Shown: positions 8,338 to 18,090 of the stretch, piece by piece
How the letters are laid out: every line of letters begins with the position of its first letter
Position numbering within the stretch: the first letter of the stretch is position 1
From: Candidatus Laterigemmans baculatus
GTDB taxonomy: Bacteria > Planctomycetota > Planctomycetia > Pirellulales > Pirellulaceae
Direction of reading: 5' to 3'
Length of the DNA stretch: 64,000 bases
NCBI RefSeq assembly: GCF_010367455.1
Contig: NZ_WRPR01000042.1
Span: 235,999-299,998 of the forward strand
Notes under the pieces: generated by a model
Told to the model about the DNA's origin: nothing
What the model saw: the letters and a program-made list of their open reading frames with translations, nothing else
Database searches by the model: none
Program-made: the position numbers and the translations under genes

Positions 8338-10245
8338 ATGTGCGGGATCACCGGAGCGGTCTGGACTTCGCCCGAGCGAGCGATCGCTCGCGAAGTGCTC
8401 GATCGCATGACCGAAGCGGTGCGGCACCGCGGTCCCGACGACGCCCGTTCGCACCTCGAGACGCTGCGGCACCAGGCGGCTGGCGACGTCCCCGGCGTCG
8501 CCCTCGGGTTTCGCCGCTTGAGCATCATCGATCTGGCCGGTGCGCCGCAGCCGATGTGCAACGAGGACGGCAGCATCTGGTTGGTCTTCAACGGTGAGAT
8601 CTATAACTTCCACGAGCTCCGCCAGCGGCTCGAGGGGAACGGCCATCGCTTTTCCACCGATGGCGACGGCGAAACGATCCTGCACCTCTACGAGGATCTC
8701 GGCACCGACTGCTTTGCCCATCTCAACGGGATGTTTGCGGTCGGCATCTGGGATCGCAATCGGCGGCGGTTGGTGCTGGCCCGCGACCGGGCGGGCCAAA
8801 AGCCGCTGTACTATGCTGAGCAGCCCGAGCGGCTGCTGTTCGGCAGCGAACTGAAATGTTTGGCGGAGGTTCAGGACCTGCCGCGGGAGATCGATCCCTC
8901 GGCGATCGACGACTACCTGACCTACCAGTACGTTCCCCACCCGAAAACCATCTGGAAGGGAATCCGCAAGCTGCCGCCGGGGCACTTGGCGGTTTACGAG
9001 CAGGGTCGGCTCCGCGTCGAGCGGTACTGGGACTGTGATTTTTCCCGCGAAGTGCCGATCAGCCGAGCCGCGGCGGCCGAGCGGCTCCGCGAGCTGTTTG
9101 AGGATTCGATCCGGCTGCGGCTGCAGGCCGACGTGCCGCTCGGAGCGTTCCTCTCCGGCGGAATCGATTCGTCGCTCGTGTGCGCGATCGCCCAGGGGCA
9201 GCGGGCCGAACCGGTGCGGACTTTCAGCATCGGGTTTCCCGTCAAAGATTTCGATGAGACCCGCTACGCCCAGCTGGTCGCCGATGCGCTGGGGACCGAG
9301 CATCAGCGGTTCGAGGTTACTCCCAACGCGGTCGACGTTCTCGACCGGCTGGTTTGGCATTACGACGAACCGTTTGGCGATTCGAGCGCGATTCCCACCT
9401 GGTATCTCTCGGAGCTGACCAGCCGCCACGTGACGGTCGCCCTTTCCGGAGACGGCGGCGATGAGCTGTTTGCCGGTTACGATCGCTACCGGGCGCTGTG
9501 GCTCGCCCGGCAGCTCGATCGCGTGCTGCCAAGCCGGCGGATTCTCGGCGCCGAATGGATCCAGCGGCTGCCCGACTCGAATCGCCAGCGGTCGCTGGTT
9601 CGCCGGGGCAAGCGGTTTCTCCAAGCGCTCAGCCAGCCGACCGCCCGGCGGTACATGAACTGGATCCAGATCTTCCCCGAGCGGCTGCGGGCGGAAATCT
9701 ACTCCGAGGCGATGGTCGCCGCCTTGCCGGGGGACGATCCGTTTGAGTTTTTCCACCAGGCCTGGAAACGGGTCGGCGAGCGGGACGTGGTCAGCCGCGC
9801 TTCGCTGGCCGATCTGCAAACCTACCTCCCGGGCGACTTGATGACGAAAGTCGATATCGCCTCGATGGCTCATGGTTTGGAAGTCCGTCAGCCGATGCTC
9901 GATTACCGGATCATCGAGTTCGCCGCCTCGCTCCCGGTCGGCCTGAAGTTTCGGGGCGGGCGTGGTAAGTTGCTGCTCCGCGACGCCTTTGCCGATCGCA
10001 TTCCCCAGGCGATCTGGAAGCGACCCAAAATGGGCTTTGGCGTCCCGATCGCCGACTGGTTCCGCGGGCCGCTACGGCCCCTGACTCACGATCTGCTGCT
10101 CTCGCCCGAGGCTCGCAGCGGCACCTACCTGCGGCGCGAGGTCGTCGAGCGATTGGTGTCGGAGCATGAAACGGGGCGGGTGAATCATTGTTACCGGCTG
10201 TGGAACCTGCTGGTATTGGAAAAGTGGTTGAGGCGGTGGGGTTGA
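8338..10245 (+). CDS. asnB: Asparagine synthase (glutamine-hydrolysing)
   Basis: Two-domain amidotransferase of 635 residues that transfers glutamine ammonia to aspartyl-AMP. The start is fixed by MCGITG, which exposes the catalytic Cys2 after Met removal. The N-terminal class II glutaminase domain (1 to about 200) has RGPDDAR, GFRRLSIIDL and GEIYN. The synthetase domain has the PP-loop LSGGIDSSLV near residue 277 and GDGGDELFAGYDRY. Length and motifs fit the bacterial AsnB family, whose members may also act in cell-surface polysaccharide or peptide amidation. It precedes glgC by 66 bases on the same strand, so shared transcription is possible. Confidence 0.95.
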   Translation: MCGITGAVWTSPERAIAREVLDRMTEAVRHRGPDDARSHLETLRHQAAGDVPGVALGFRRLSIIDLAGAPQPMCNEDGSIWLVFNGEIYNFHELRQRLEGNGHRFSTDGDGETILHLYEDLGTDCFAHLNGMFAVGIWDRNRRRLVLARDRAGQKPLYYAEQPERLLFGSELKCLAEVQDLPREIDPSAIDDYLTYQYVPHPKTIWKGIRKLPPGHLAVYEQGRLRVERYWDCDFSREVPISRAAAAERLRELFEDSIRLRLQADVPLGAFLSGGIDSSLVCAIAQGQRAEPVRTFSIGFPVKDFDETRYAQLVADALGTEHQRFEVTPNAVDVLDRLVWHYDEPFGDSSAIPTWYLSELTSRHVTVALSGDGGDELFAGYDRYRALWLARQLDRVLPSRRILGAEWIQRLPDSNRQRSLVRRGKRFLQALSQPTARRYMNWIQIFPERLRAEIYSEAMVAALPGDDPFEFFHQAWKRVGERDVVSRASLADLQTYLPGDLMTKVDIASMAHGLEVRQPMLDYRIIEFAASLPVGLKFRGGRGKLLLRDAFADRIPQAIWKRPKMGFGVPIADWFRGPLRPLTHDLLLSPEARSGTYLRREVVERLVSEHETGRVNHCYRLWNLLVLEKWLRRWG

Positions 10246-10311
10246 GCGCTCCGCCCGGTCCTCCTTCACTCGAGTTTCTGGACGATTTTTGACGAAACGG
10301 ATTGATAAACG

Positions 10312-11562
10312 ATGCGAGATACGATCGCCATCATCTTGGCTGGAGGTCGCGGTTCGCGGCTCGAACCGCTGACCCGTGACCGCGCCAAGCCCGCGGTCCC
10401 GATCGGCGGGTTGTATCGGATTATCGATTTCGTGCTCAGCAACTGCTTGAACAGCGGCATGCGACGCTTGTTGCTGATGACGCAGTACAAGGGGCAGAGC
10501 CTCGACCGTCACATCAGCACCGGATGGCGGGGATACTTCTGCCGCGAGCTGGGGGAATTCATCGATGTGGTCCCGCCCCAGCAACGGATCGATGAATCGT
10601 GGTATCAAGGAACAGCCGACGCGGTTTATCAGAATATCTATGCGATCGAGCGCGAGCGGCCCAAGTATGTGGTCGTGCTGGCCGGCGACCATATTTATAA
10701 GATGAATTATAAGGGGATGGTCGATTACCATCGCCAAACCGGAGCCGACGTGACGGTCGGCGCGCTCCGCGTGTCCCGCCGCGAGGCGACCCAGTTTGGC
10801 GTGATGGAGGTCGACAGCGATCAGCGAATCGTCGCCTTCGCCGAAAAGCCGGCCGATCCCAAACCGACTCCCGAGGATCCCGAAGTCTGCCTGGCCTCGA
10901 TGGGGATCTACGTCTTTTCGACTGCGTTCCTGTTCGAACAGTTATGCCATGATGCGACGCTGCCCGAGAGCCGGCATGACTTTGGGACGAACATCATCCC
11001 AGGAGCGATCGACCAGTACCGCGTGATGGCTTTCCCGTTCCGTGACGAGAACCGCAAGCGGGATGCGTACTGGCGCGACGTCGGGACGCTGGACGCCTAC
11101 TACGAAGCCAACATGGATCTGGTGGGGGTCGATCCGGAGCTGAATCTGTACGACGAGCAGTGGCCGATCCGCAGCTACCAGCCGAATCTGCCGCCGCCGA
11201 AGTTCGTCTTCGGCAGCGCCGGCGAGAGCGACCGCCGCGGCGTGGCCCTCGATTCGATCGTCTGCCAGGGAACGATCGTCAGCGGCGGGCAGGTCAGCCG
11301 TAGCGTGCTCGGTCCGAACGTCCGCGTGAACAGTTACGCCGAGGTCGAAGGGAGCATTCTGTTCGAGGGCGTCGACGTCGGCCGCCGGGCACGGATCCGC
11401 CGCGCGATCATCGACAAGGGGGTCTCGATCCCGGCGGGAATGGAAATCGGCTATGATCCCGAACAGGACCGGGCGCGAGGATTCACGATCAGCCCCGGCG
11501 GCGTGGTCGTGATCGCCCGCGGCGAGCGGATCGAAGCACCGTCTTACTCCAGGCAGGACTGA
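10312..11562 (+). CDS. glgC: Glucose-1-phosphate adenylyltransferase
   Basis: Makes ADP-glucose from glucose-1-phosphate and ATP, the committed step of bacterial glycogen synthesis. The 416-residue product has the nucleotide-binding [13 protein letters not shown] at residues 8-20, [10 protein letters not shown], the conserved [11 protein letters not shown] region, [16 protein letters not shown] and FAEKP, followed by a left-handed beta-helix C-terminal domain ([25 protein letters not shown]) as in GlgC. The ATG at 10312 is the first plausible start. It ends 6 bases before the POT transporter start, so the two are probably co-transcribed. Confidence 0.95.
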   Translation: MRDTIAIILAGGRGSRLEPLTRDRAKPAVPIGGLYRIIDFVLSNCLNSGMRRLLLMTQYKGQSLDRHISTGWRGYFCRELGEFIDVVPPQQRIDESWYQGTADAVYQNIYAIERERPKYVVVLAGDHIYKMNYKGMVDYHRQTGADVTVGALRVSRREATQFGVMEVDSDQRIVAFAEKPADPKPTPEDPEVCLASMGIYVFSTAFLFEQLCHDATLPESRHDFGTNIIPGAIDQYRVMAFPFRDENRKRDAYWRDVGTLDAYYEANMDLVGVDPELNLYDEQWPIRSYQPNLPPPKFVFGSAGESDRRGVALDSIVCQGTIVSGGQVSRSVLGPNVRVNSYAEVEGSILFEGVDVGRRARIRRAIIDKGVSIPAGMEIGYDPEQDRARGFTISPGGVVVIARGERIEAPSYSRQD

Positions 11563-11568
11563 GCAACC

Positions 11569-13080
11569 ATGCACGACCGATCTTCGGAAAACTCGCCCTA
11601 CGAGCCCCCCGCGTCCACTTTGTCGGCAGGTGCGGCCACGGCCACCGAGACCGCTCCAGCCGAAGGCTTGGCCGGACGGATCGCAGCACGGGATCGGGCC
11701 AAGTACCAGGTGGTTCCCTACCAGCTGAAGGGAATGCCTCCCGGGATTCCGTTCATTATCGGTAATGAAGCGGCCGAGCGTTTCAGCTTCTATGGCATGA
11801 AGGCTATCCTGACCGTCTTCATGACGCAGTACTTGCTCGGAAGCGGTGGCAACCTGCAAGTCATGGGCGGGGAGGACGCCAAATTCTGGGTCCACACCTT
11901 TGTGATGGTGGCGTACTTCACGCCGCTGCTCGGAGCCCTCCTCGCCGACTGGCTGCTGGGAAAATACCGAACGATCCTGTGGCTCTCGATCTTATACTGC
12001 TTAGGGCACTTGGCATTGGCACTCGATGAGACCCGCCTTGGGCTGGCAATCGGTCTGTCGCTGATCGCCCTGGGGACCGGTGCCATCAAGCCTTGTGTCT
12101 CTGCTCACGTGGGGGACCAGTTCGGTAGTGCCAACAAGCATCTTTTGGAGAAGGTGTTTGGTTGGTTCTATGTCGCGATCAATCTGGGCGCCTTCGCCTC
12201 CACGCTGCTGACTCCACTGCTGCTCGAGTGGTACGGGCCTCATATTGCGTTTGGGGTACCCGGCATCCTGATGGCCATCGCCACGCTCTTGTTCTGGTTG
12301 GGCAGAAACCGGTTCGTCCATATCCCGCCGCGCGGTTCGTCCATTTTTCGCGATGCCTTCACGGGGGATGGGCTGAACGCCATCCTGCGGTTGGCCCCGG
12401 TCTATCTCCTGGTCGCCGTGTTCTGGAGCTTGTTTGACCAAACCGCCAGCGCGTGGGTGTTGCAGGCGGAGAATATGGACACCCAGGTGCTGGGGATGGA
12501 AGTCTTGCCCAGCCAAGTCCAGGCCGCCAATCCGCTGCTGATTCTGCTGCTGGTGCCGCTGTTCAGTTACGCCATCTATCCGCTGATCAACCGCGTTTTT
12601 CCTCTGACGCCACTCCGCAAAGTTTCGATCGGGATGTTCGTGACAGTGTTGGCGTTCTCCGTCAGCGCTCTGATCGAAACCGACATCCAGAACGGAGGGC
12701 GACCGACGATCGCCTGGCAGGTGCTGGCCTATGTGATTCTGACCGCCGCCGAGGTCATGATCTCGATTACCTGCCTCGAGTTCAGCTATACCCAGGCGCC
12801 GAACAGCATCAAGTCGATCGTGATGAGCATCTATATGCTCTCGGTCTCGCTAGGCAACTTGATTACGGCCGGAGTGAATCTGTTCATTCAGAATGCCGAC
12901 GGCACTTCGAAGTTGCCCGGAGCCAGCTACTACTGGTTCTTTACCGGATTGATGGCGGTTGCCGCCGTCGCATTCATCGGTGTGGCCAAGCTCTATCGAG
13001 GCCGAACCTACATCCAGGATGAAGCCGACGACGCCCGTTCGGAAAGAGCGAAGGGAGAAGGGGTGGAGGCCGGGTTGTAG
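11569..13080 (+). CDS. POT/PTR family proton-dependent oligopeptide transporter
   Basis: Polytopic inner-membrane protein of 503 residues in the major facilitator superfamily. A soluble Ala/Thr-rich N-terminus of about 60 residues precedes the membrane part, which begins with NEAAERFSFYGMKAIL, the POT signature (ExxERFxYYG type) in helix 1. GTGAIKPCVSAHVGDQF and FYVAINLGAF are further family motifs. About 12-14 hydrophobic segments can be counted. The family imports di- and tripeptides with protons. It starts 6 bases after glgC, suggesting translational coupling. Substrate range cannot be set from sequence. Confidence 0.92.
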   Translation: MHDRSSENSPYEPPASTLSAGAATATETAPAEGLAGRIAARDRAKYQVVPYQLKGMPPGIPFIIGNEAAERFSFYGMKAILTVFMTQYLLGSGGNLQVMGGEDAKFWVHTFVMVAYFTPLLGALLADWLLGKYRTILWLSILYCLGHLALALDETRLGLAIGLSLIALGTGAIKPCVSAHVGDQFGSANKHLLEKVFGWFYVAINLGAFASTLLTPLLLEWYGPHIAFGVPGILMAIATLLFWLGRNRFVHIPPRGSSIFRDAFTGDGLNAILRLAPVYLLVAVFWSLFDQTASAWVLQAENMDTQVLGMEVLPSQVQAANPLLILLLVPLFSYAIYPLINRVFPLTPLRKVSIGMFVTVLAFSVSALIETDIQNGGRPTIAWQVLAYVILTAAEVMISITCLEFSYTQAPNSIKSIVMSIYMLSVSLGNLITAGVNLFIQNADGTSKLPGASYYWFFTGLMAVAAVAFIGVAKLYRGRTYIQDEADDARSERAKGEGVEAGL

Positions 13081-13127
13081 AGGCGAAGCGAACTGCAACG
13101 TCGGAGATGGCGTAACGTTCTGAACGA

Positions 13128-13254
13128 CACCCTCCCCCCGGGAGGGTCGCGAGGAACGAGCGGGGAGGGCGTTAAGCGACGTAGAGTCGCGAGCAAAGAT
13201 GGATTCAGCTGGCCCTCCCCGGGCCTGAGAGCCCGACCCTCCCGGGGGGAGGGT
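13128..13254. repeat. Intergenic palindrome, family B (copy 1)
   Basis: Element bounded by CACCCTCCCCCCGGGAGGG on the left and CCCTCCCGGGGGGAGGGTG on the right, with inner motifs GCGAGGAACGAGCGGGGAGG and GGGCCTGAGAGCCC. It sits between the POT transporter and the convergent TPR-glycosyltransferase, so it could act as a bidirectional terminator-like structure. Other copies: 38591-38715, 45471-45600, 48224-48412 and, inside a gene, 53020-53145. Confidence 0.88.
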
Positions 13255-13297
13255 GAGGGGAATTCCTATTGCCGCAGCACTCAATAGCTGCACGGTC

Positions 13298-14650
13298 TCA
13301 GCGCCTCTCCCGCAATTCCTCGGCCATGTCCGCGATCGGCGTTTGCCAGTCGCCGACCTCCTGCTGCCTCCAGAGGCGATGGGCGGCGTACCAGGGAGTG
13401 GTGCTGCCGCGGAGCCCCCACCGCCAATCGGGGACGCGGCCCAGCAGCAGCCACGTCGGAACCCCTAACGCCCCGGCTAAGTGGCCGGCCGAGGTGTCGG
13501 TGGTGATCACCAGGTCGAGTCCCCGCATCACCGCCGCGGTGTCCAAAAACGCGCCGCTGCTTTGGTCGAGGTTTTCGGGCAGGCGGTGCAGGCGGTCCCC
13601 AAATTCGACGCTCGTGAGTTGCTCGCTGCCGTGCCCATGCTGGAGGCTGATCCAGCTGACGTTCGGCAGCTCCATCAGCGGTGCAAACGCGGCGAGCGGC
13701 ACCGAGCGGTAGGGATCGGCGTGGTGGGCGGGATTGCCTTGCCAGCAGAGGCCGATCCGCTTGCCCGGCAGGGCCTCCAGGTACCGCTGCCAGTAAGCCG
13801 CCAGCGACTCGGAAATCTCGAGGTACGGCGCTCCCGAAATCTGGGCCTCGCCTTGCCAGGTGTGGTCGGTGGCGTCGACCAGCGAGGCATGGTAATCGAC
13901 GCGGTCGAAGGTGCCGCCGAAGGGGATGATCTTGCCCACGCCGCGAACGCCGCTGAGCAGCGGGAGCAATTTGGGATCGCAGCCGAGAACCACCGTCGCG
14001 CCTCGCTCTTGCAGCGTCTCGACGACGCGGACGAACTGGATCGCGTCCCCCAAGCCTTGCTCGGGGTAGACGAAGATCGATTTCCCTTCGAGCGGCTCGC
14101 CTTGCCAGAGGGGAAGCGGCAGCGACGGGCGGGGCATGCCGGGCATCTTCCACCGCCAGCGGTACTCGGGCCAGCCTTCGTCGTAGCGGCCTTGCAGCAG
14201 ATAGATGATCCCCAGGTTGCGATGCAGTTCGGCGTCGTCCGGTGCCAGTCGCATCGCTTGCTGGTACCACTCGAGCCCCCGCTCGATGTGGCCGGCCCAG
14301 ACCCAGAGGGTGCCGCGATTCTTGAGCGCGTTGGCGTAGTCGCTCTTTTGCCGTAGCGCCGTGGCGAATGCCGCATCGGCCTCGTCGATTCTTCCGAGCA
14401 TCCGCAGCGCGTTGCCGAGGTTGTTCCAGGCGACCGGAAAGTGGTCTCGGAGGCGAAGCCCTTCGCGATAGGCAGCGGCCGCTTCGTCGTAGCGAAGCTG
14501 GTCGAAAAGCGCGATGCCCAGGTAGACGTGGGCCTCGGGGTTGGCGGGGACCGCCCGGATTACTTCGCGGTAGGCGTGCTCGGCCGCCGCGATCTGACCG
14601 CGCTGGTGCGTTTGCCAAGCTCGCTGCAACGCTTCGCCGACCGTGATCAT
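13298..14650 (-). CDS. TPR-domain glycosyltransferase (family 9/41-like)
   Basis: Cytosolic 450-residue protein. Residues 1 to about 165 are four or five tetratricopeptide repeats (for example AHVYLGIALFDQLRYDEAAAAY pattern with A8/G/Y/A20 spacing). The rest resembles the ADP-heptose:LPS glycosyltransferase / TPR-GT family often seen in planctomycetes and alphaproteobacteria: PEQGLGDAIQFVR, GLCWQGNPAHHAD, ISLQHGHG and ITTDTSAGHLAGALGVPTW near the nucleotide-sugar site. The ATG has GAGGA nine bases upstream. It probably transfers a sugar to a protein or envelope glycan; the acceptor is unknown. The gene is monocistronic, convergent with the POT transporter. Confidence 0.87.
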   Translation of the reverse strand: MITVGEALQRAWQTHQRGQIAAAEHAYREVIRAVPANPEAHVYLGIALFDQLRYDEAAAAYREGLRLRDHFPVAWNNLGNALRMLGRIDEADAAFATALRQKSDYANALKNRGTLWVWAGHIERGLEWYQQAMRLAPDDAELHRNLGIIYLLQGRYDEGWPEYRWRWKMPGMPRPSLPLPLWQGEPLEGKSIFVYPEQGLGDAIQFVRVVETLQERGATVVLGCDPKLLPLLSGVRGVGKIIPFGGTFDRVDYHASLVDATDHTWQGEAQISGAPYLEISESLAAYWQRYLEALPGKRIGLCWQGNPAHHADPYRSVPLAAFAPLMELPNVSWISLQHGHGSEQLTSVEFGDRLHRLPENLDQSSGAFLDTAAVMRGLDLVITTDTSAGHLAGALGVPTWLLLGRVPDWRWGLRGSTTPWYAAHRLWRQQEVGDWQTPIADMAEELRERR

Positions 14651-14792
14651 GCTGTGGGGTCCTCGGGTGTAAGGAGGCTTTTTCGATCCCCTTTCTCCCG
14701 AAGGGTTCGCGAGGAAAGGCTCGCCAGTTGCCGACCATCTTAACGCGAATCGGTACTGCTACGGCTGGGGGCGGTGTGGCATTCTGCTTCAG

Positions 14793-15062
14793 TCTTCCCG
14801 CCCCGCAGGGGCCTAAACAATCCAGCCCAGGGCACAGCGTCGCGGCTTCGCCGCAGAGCGACGCCCTGGGTCACGTGCATCCCTCACACCCAAAAGCCCT
14901 GAAAGGGCGAGACAAAGCTCCGCGCCAGGCGCTAGAGCCTGTATCGCCCCTTCAGGGCTTCGCGCACTGGTGCGCTCCGACACCCAGGGCGGCGCTCTGC
15001 GGCTTCGCCGCGACGCTCTGCCCTGGGCTGTTATGTTTAAGCCCTTCGGGCTGAGGGTGAAG
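14793..15062. repeat. Long nested palindrome, family E
   Basis: About 270-base imperfect inverted repeat that fills most of the gap 14651-15210. Outer arms pair CTTCCCGCC...GGGGCCTAAAC with GTTTAAGCCCTTCGGGCTG. Middle arms pair CCAGCCCAGGGC...CGGCTTCGCCGC with GCGGCTTCGCCGCGACGC...GCCCTGGGCTG. Inner arms pair AAGCCCTGAAAGGGCGA with TCGCCCCTTCAGGGCTTCGC. No gene is supported in the gap apart from this and the sigma-factor terminator. Confidence 0.85.
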
Positions 15063-15131
15063 TGCCGCGCCGAACCGTCTGGCCTCTGAAATCATTTTCA
15101 TCAGCCTAGGGTTAGGGAGAGGGGGCCTACG

Positions 15132-15169
15132 AAAAAAGCCCCGTTGGGATCTTGCGACTCCAACGGGGC
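15132..15169 (-). terminator. Rho-independent terminator of the sigma factor gene
   Basis: Read on the minus strand: 10-bp perfect stem GCCCCGTTGG / CCAACGGGGC (15138-15147 with 15160-15169), 12-base loop, then six T (15132-15137). It lies 41 bases past the stop codon. Confidence 0.9.
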
Positions 15170-15210
15170 CTGGATCATGGCAGAGATGAGACCGGAATCA
15201 ACCGTGGGGG

Positions 15211-16785
15211 CTAGTCGAGGAACCCGACCAGGTCTTGGCTGCGGCTGGGTTGCTGCAGTTTGCGAACCGCCTTGGCTTCGATTTGGCGGATCCGCTCACG
15301 GGTGACTTTGAAGATGTGCCCGACTTCTTCGAGGGTGTAGCTGTACCCATCGCCGAGGCCGTAGCGGAGTTTGATGATCTCGCGTTCGCGGTAGGAGAGG
15401 CTTCGCAGCACGTTGTTGATGCGGTCGCGGAGCATTTCCTGAGCGGCTCCGATCGCGGGGCTCTCGGCCGCACCATCGGGGAGGAGGTCGCCGAACTGGC
15501 TGTCCTCGCTGTTGCCGACCGGGCGGTCGAGGCTGATCGGATAGCGGCTCATGGCCAGCACGCGGCGGGCTTCTTCGACGGTCGTTTCGGCCCGGCGAGC
15601 GGTCTCTTCGATCGTCGGTTCGCGGCCCAGTTCCTGGAGCAGTTGGCGAGCGACGTTCCGCACGCGGCTCATCGTCTCGACCATGTGGACCGGAATCCGG
15701 ATCGTGCGGCTTTGGTCGGCCACGGCCCGGGTGATCGCTTGGCGAATCCACCAGGTGGCGTAGGTACAGAACTTGAATCCGCGGCGGTACTCGAACTTGT
15801 CGACCGCCCGCATCAGCCCGGCGTTCCCTTCCTGGATCAGGTCGAGGAAGGAGAGGCCGCGGTTGCGATACTTCTTGGCGATCGAGACGACCAAGCGGAG
15901 GTTCCCCTCGCTCAGCTCGCGCTTGGCTTGTTGGTACTTCGAGTAGACCGACTTGAGGACCATCACGCGGTTGTGCAGGCTCGACGGCGTCTCCTGGCAG
16001 GCGGTCAGGATCTGGCGGCGCTCGGAGAGCAAGCGGTCGCGGAGTTCGCGACCTTGCTTGGTGTTCCGCTGGGCGTTGATCAGCTGGTCGATCTCGGTGA
16101 TCCGCTGGTCGAACTTCTCGAGCGTGGCGATCCGGGTTTCGACCCGCTGGGTTCGCAGCCCGAGCTCTTCGATCAACCGCACGGCGCGACGGCGGCGGCG
16201 GGCGAGCGACCGCCAGGCCTCGGCGCGGCGTTGGCGATCGGCCGACTTGCTGGTCGCGATCCGCCAGTCGCGGCGGTTGCGACGGAGCAGCAGCTTGAGC
16301 GTGTTGAGGTTGTGGGGCAGCCGGCCGAGGATCTGCTCTTTCTCAAGATGGTCGGTCACCGAGACCTGGACGGTGCGATCGAAAGGAAGTTCGCCGCGAT
16401 GGACCCGCTTGAGCGTCTTGTAGGCTTCCTGGAGGACGTAGTCGTTCTCCAGCAGCTTGGTGCGGAACCGCCGCCGCGTCTCTTCGATCCGCTTGGCCAG
16501 CTCGATCTCTTCGCGGCGCGTCAGCAGGGGGATCTCGCCCATCTGCGTCAGGTACATCCGGACCGGATCGTCGGACCACGATTCGCTCTCGTCGGCATCG
16601 GAGAGCAGATCGTCAGAGCTATCCAGCTGGACTTCCCCCTCGGCGACCGACGGCCCGGCCAACCGGCTCGAGCCGCTATCGTCATCGTCGTCGCTGTCGT
16701 CGAGGGGCAGCTTCTGGAAGCCCGCGGCGACTTCCGCTGCCTGCGGCGCATCGTCTTCAAAATCGTCCAACAAGGTTTCAAACAA
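15211..16785 (-). CDS. rpoD: RNA polymerase sigma-70 factor, principal type (RpoD-like)
   Basis: Promoter recognition subunit. An acidic N-terminus (DDSDDDDD) replaces a clear region 1.1. Region 1.2 is [18 protein letters not shown] basic non-conserved segment of about 190 residues precedes region 2 ([53 protein letters not shown]). Region 3 has [11 protein letters not shown] and region 4 ends in the helix-turn-helix [20 protein letters not shown]. The conserved sequence fits group 1/2 sigma factors. I choose the TTG at 16785 because AGGAG lies eight bases upstream; a GTG at 16794 overlaps that site, and the ATG at 16863 would add a non-conserved leader with a weak binding site. The start remains uncertain. 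The gene is monocistronic with its own terminator. Confidence 0.93.
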   Translation of the reverse strand: MFETLLDDFEDDAPQAAEVAAGFQKLPLDDSDDDDDSGSSRLAGPSVAEGEVQLDSSDDLLSDADESESWSDDPVRMYLTQMGEIPLLTRREEIELAKRIEETRRRFRTKLLENDYVLQEAYKTLKRVHRGELPFDRTVQVSVTDHLEKEQILGRLPHNLNTLKLLLRRNRRDWRIATSKSADRQRRAEAWRSLARRRRRAVRLIEELGLRTQRVETRIATLEKFDQRITEIDQLINAQRNTKQGRELRDRLLSERRQILTACQETPSSLHNRVMVLKSVYSKYQQAKRELSEGNLRLVVSIAKKYRNRGLSFLDLIQEGNAGLMRAVDKFEYRRGFKFCTYATWWIRQAITRAVADQSRTIRIPVHMVETMSRVRNVARQLLQELGREPTIEETARRAETTVEEARRVLAMSRYPISLDRPVGNSEDSQFGDLLPDGAAESPAIGAAQEMLRDRINNVLRSLSYREREIIKLRYGLGDGYSYTLEEVGHIFKVTRERIRQIEAKAVRKLQQPSRSQDLVGFLD

Positions 16786-17534
16786 CTTGTACACTCCTGT
16801 CCGTTTGCATTCTGGTCGCGGGGGAGGCGTATCGGTGCGACACGACCACTCTCCGAGACGCATTTTCCAAGTGCTGGGTCAAGCCAAAGACATGCACTGT
16901 CGAGTCGTGGGGGCAAGGTAATTGTACCACCCCTTCTCGACCGTTCCGCCTCGAGAGACCAATTGGTAAAACATTGCGATCACACCATTTAAGACGGCAT
17001 CGGCCGGGGCCACTCCGCCGCCGGGCCACTCCGCCGCCGGGCCACTCCGCCGTCGGGCCACTCCGCCGTCGGGCCACTCCGCCGTCGGGCCCGCAGGCTC
17101 CTTCGCGACCCCTACGGTCGGCATTCCCCGCCTGGAGGAACTTCAGAATCGCGCCCCGGCAAAGCGCACGACCCGCCTCTTCCTCGCTGCCCGGATTGCC
17201 GCTGCCGCCCGGATCTTTCGTGCTGCCAGAATCCCCAAGTTTCAAAACGTCGCGTTCCAAGGCTTCGCGTTCCGAAGCTTCCGGTGAAGCCGCTGGGAAT
17301 CAAGACAACCGCGAAGCGAGGCGACTTGGCAATCGAAAATTGCCGACAATCCGGACGATTCAGCCCGCTATTATGAACTCTCGCAGCGTATGCAACGGCA
17401 GGCGGGAGAGCTGTTGGAGTCGATCGCCTCGCTCTTCCCTCAAATCTTAATCAAGCAACCCCCTCGGTCCAGTCTCAGGCTCGTTATTACCCGCATCTTC
17501 CCACCCCGCTTTCTGCTCGAGGAATTCTTCCGTC
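16786..17534. other. Divergent intergenic region with 16-base tandem repeats
   Basis: Gap of about 750 bases between the sigma factor and the membrane protein gene, which diverge. At 17007-17086 there are five copies of the 16-mer GGGCCACTCCGCCG(C/T)C. Since 16 is not a multiple of three, translation across them would change frame, so I treat open frames here as chance. The region should contain both promoters, but I cannot point to reliable -35/-10 boxes. Confidence 0.7.
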
Positions 17535-18074
17535 ATGTACCTGCTCCGCTGCCCCGAAGGGCACGAAATCCCCGTCGCGGCCTCCGCAGCCGGCGGCACC
17601 GTCGTCTGTCCGGTCTGTGGCCAGTCGCAGCTCGTGCCGACGCTCGGGGAGCTGCGGCGGTTGCCCGAGGCTCGGGCTGCGGGGGATGCCCGCGGTGAAC
17701 GAACGACTAGCGTCGGGGCGCGGATCGCCTTCGCGGTCCTGATGTTCGTCGCCCTCGGAGCCGCCGCATCCGCGACTTTCGCGGCTTTTCGCTGGCAAAG
17801 CCTGCCGATCCCGATGACCGTCGAAGATCACATCGCCGGCTCGCAGGAGGTGATGGGAGAGCTGACCGCCGCCCAGCTGGTCGATGTCTGGCAGATGCAT
17901 GAGCAGCACAACCCCACGACCCGCACTCCCTACCCCTACCAGCTGCTCGCCGACGAGCGGGCTCACTGGCGGGCGATCTGCTTCGGGTCGCTGGCGGTGG
18001 TCGTGGTCAGCATTTTGCTGGGAGTGGTGATTATTTCGCTGGGAAAGAGCCGTCGGCCTGCAGCGGACACTTAG
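17535..18074 (+). CDS. Membrane protein with N-terminal zinc-ribbon-like motif
   Basis: Unknown function. The 179-residue protein opens with C-P-E-G-H and C-P-V-C-G (residues 6-10 and 25-29), a CxxxH/CxxC arrangement like the short zinc ribbons at the start of many planctomycete membrane proteins. Two hydrophobic helices follow, at about 65-85 (AFAVLMFVALGAAASATFAAF) and 150-172 (AICFGSLAVVVVSILLGVVI), so the ribbon and the C-terminal tail would be on the same side, probably cytoplasmic. GAGGA lies 11 bases before the ATG. No operon partner; the next gene is convergent. Confidence 0.75.
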   Translation: MYLLRCPEGHEIPVAASAAGGTVVCPVCGQSQLVPTLGELRRLPEARAAGDARGERTTSVGARIAFAVLMFVALGAAASATFAAFRWQSLPIPMTVEDHIAGSQEVMGELTAAQLVDVWQMHEQHNPTTRTPYPYQLLADERAHWRAICFGSLAVVVVSILLGVVIISLGKSRRPAADT

Positions 18075-18090
18075 GCTCCCGCAGATTTTG

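Noticed and set aside
16974..17450. Open frame of about 158 codons upstream of the membrane protein gene
   Set aside because: It begins before the 16-base repeats and is Arg/Pro/Ser-rich, with no ribosome binding site or conserved motif.
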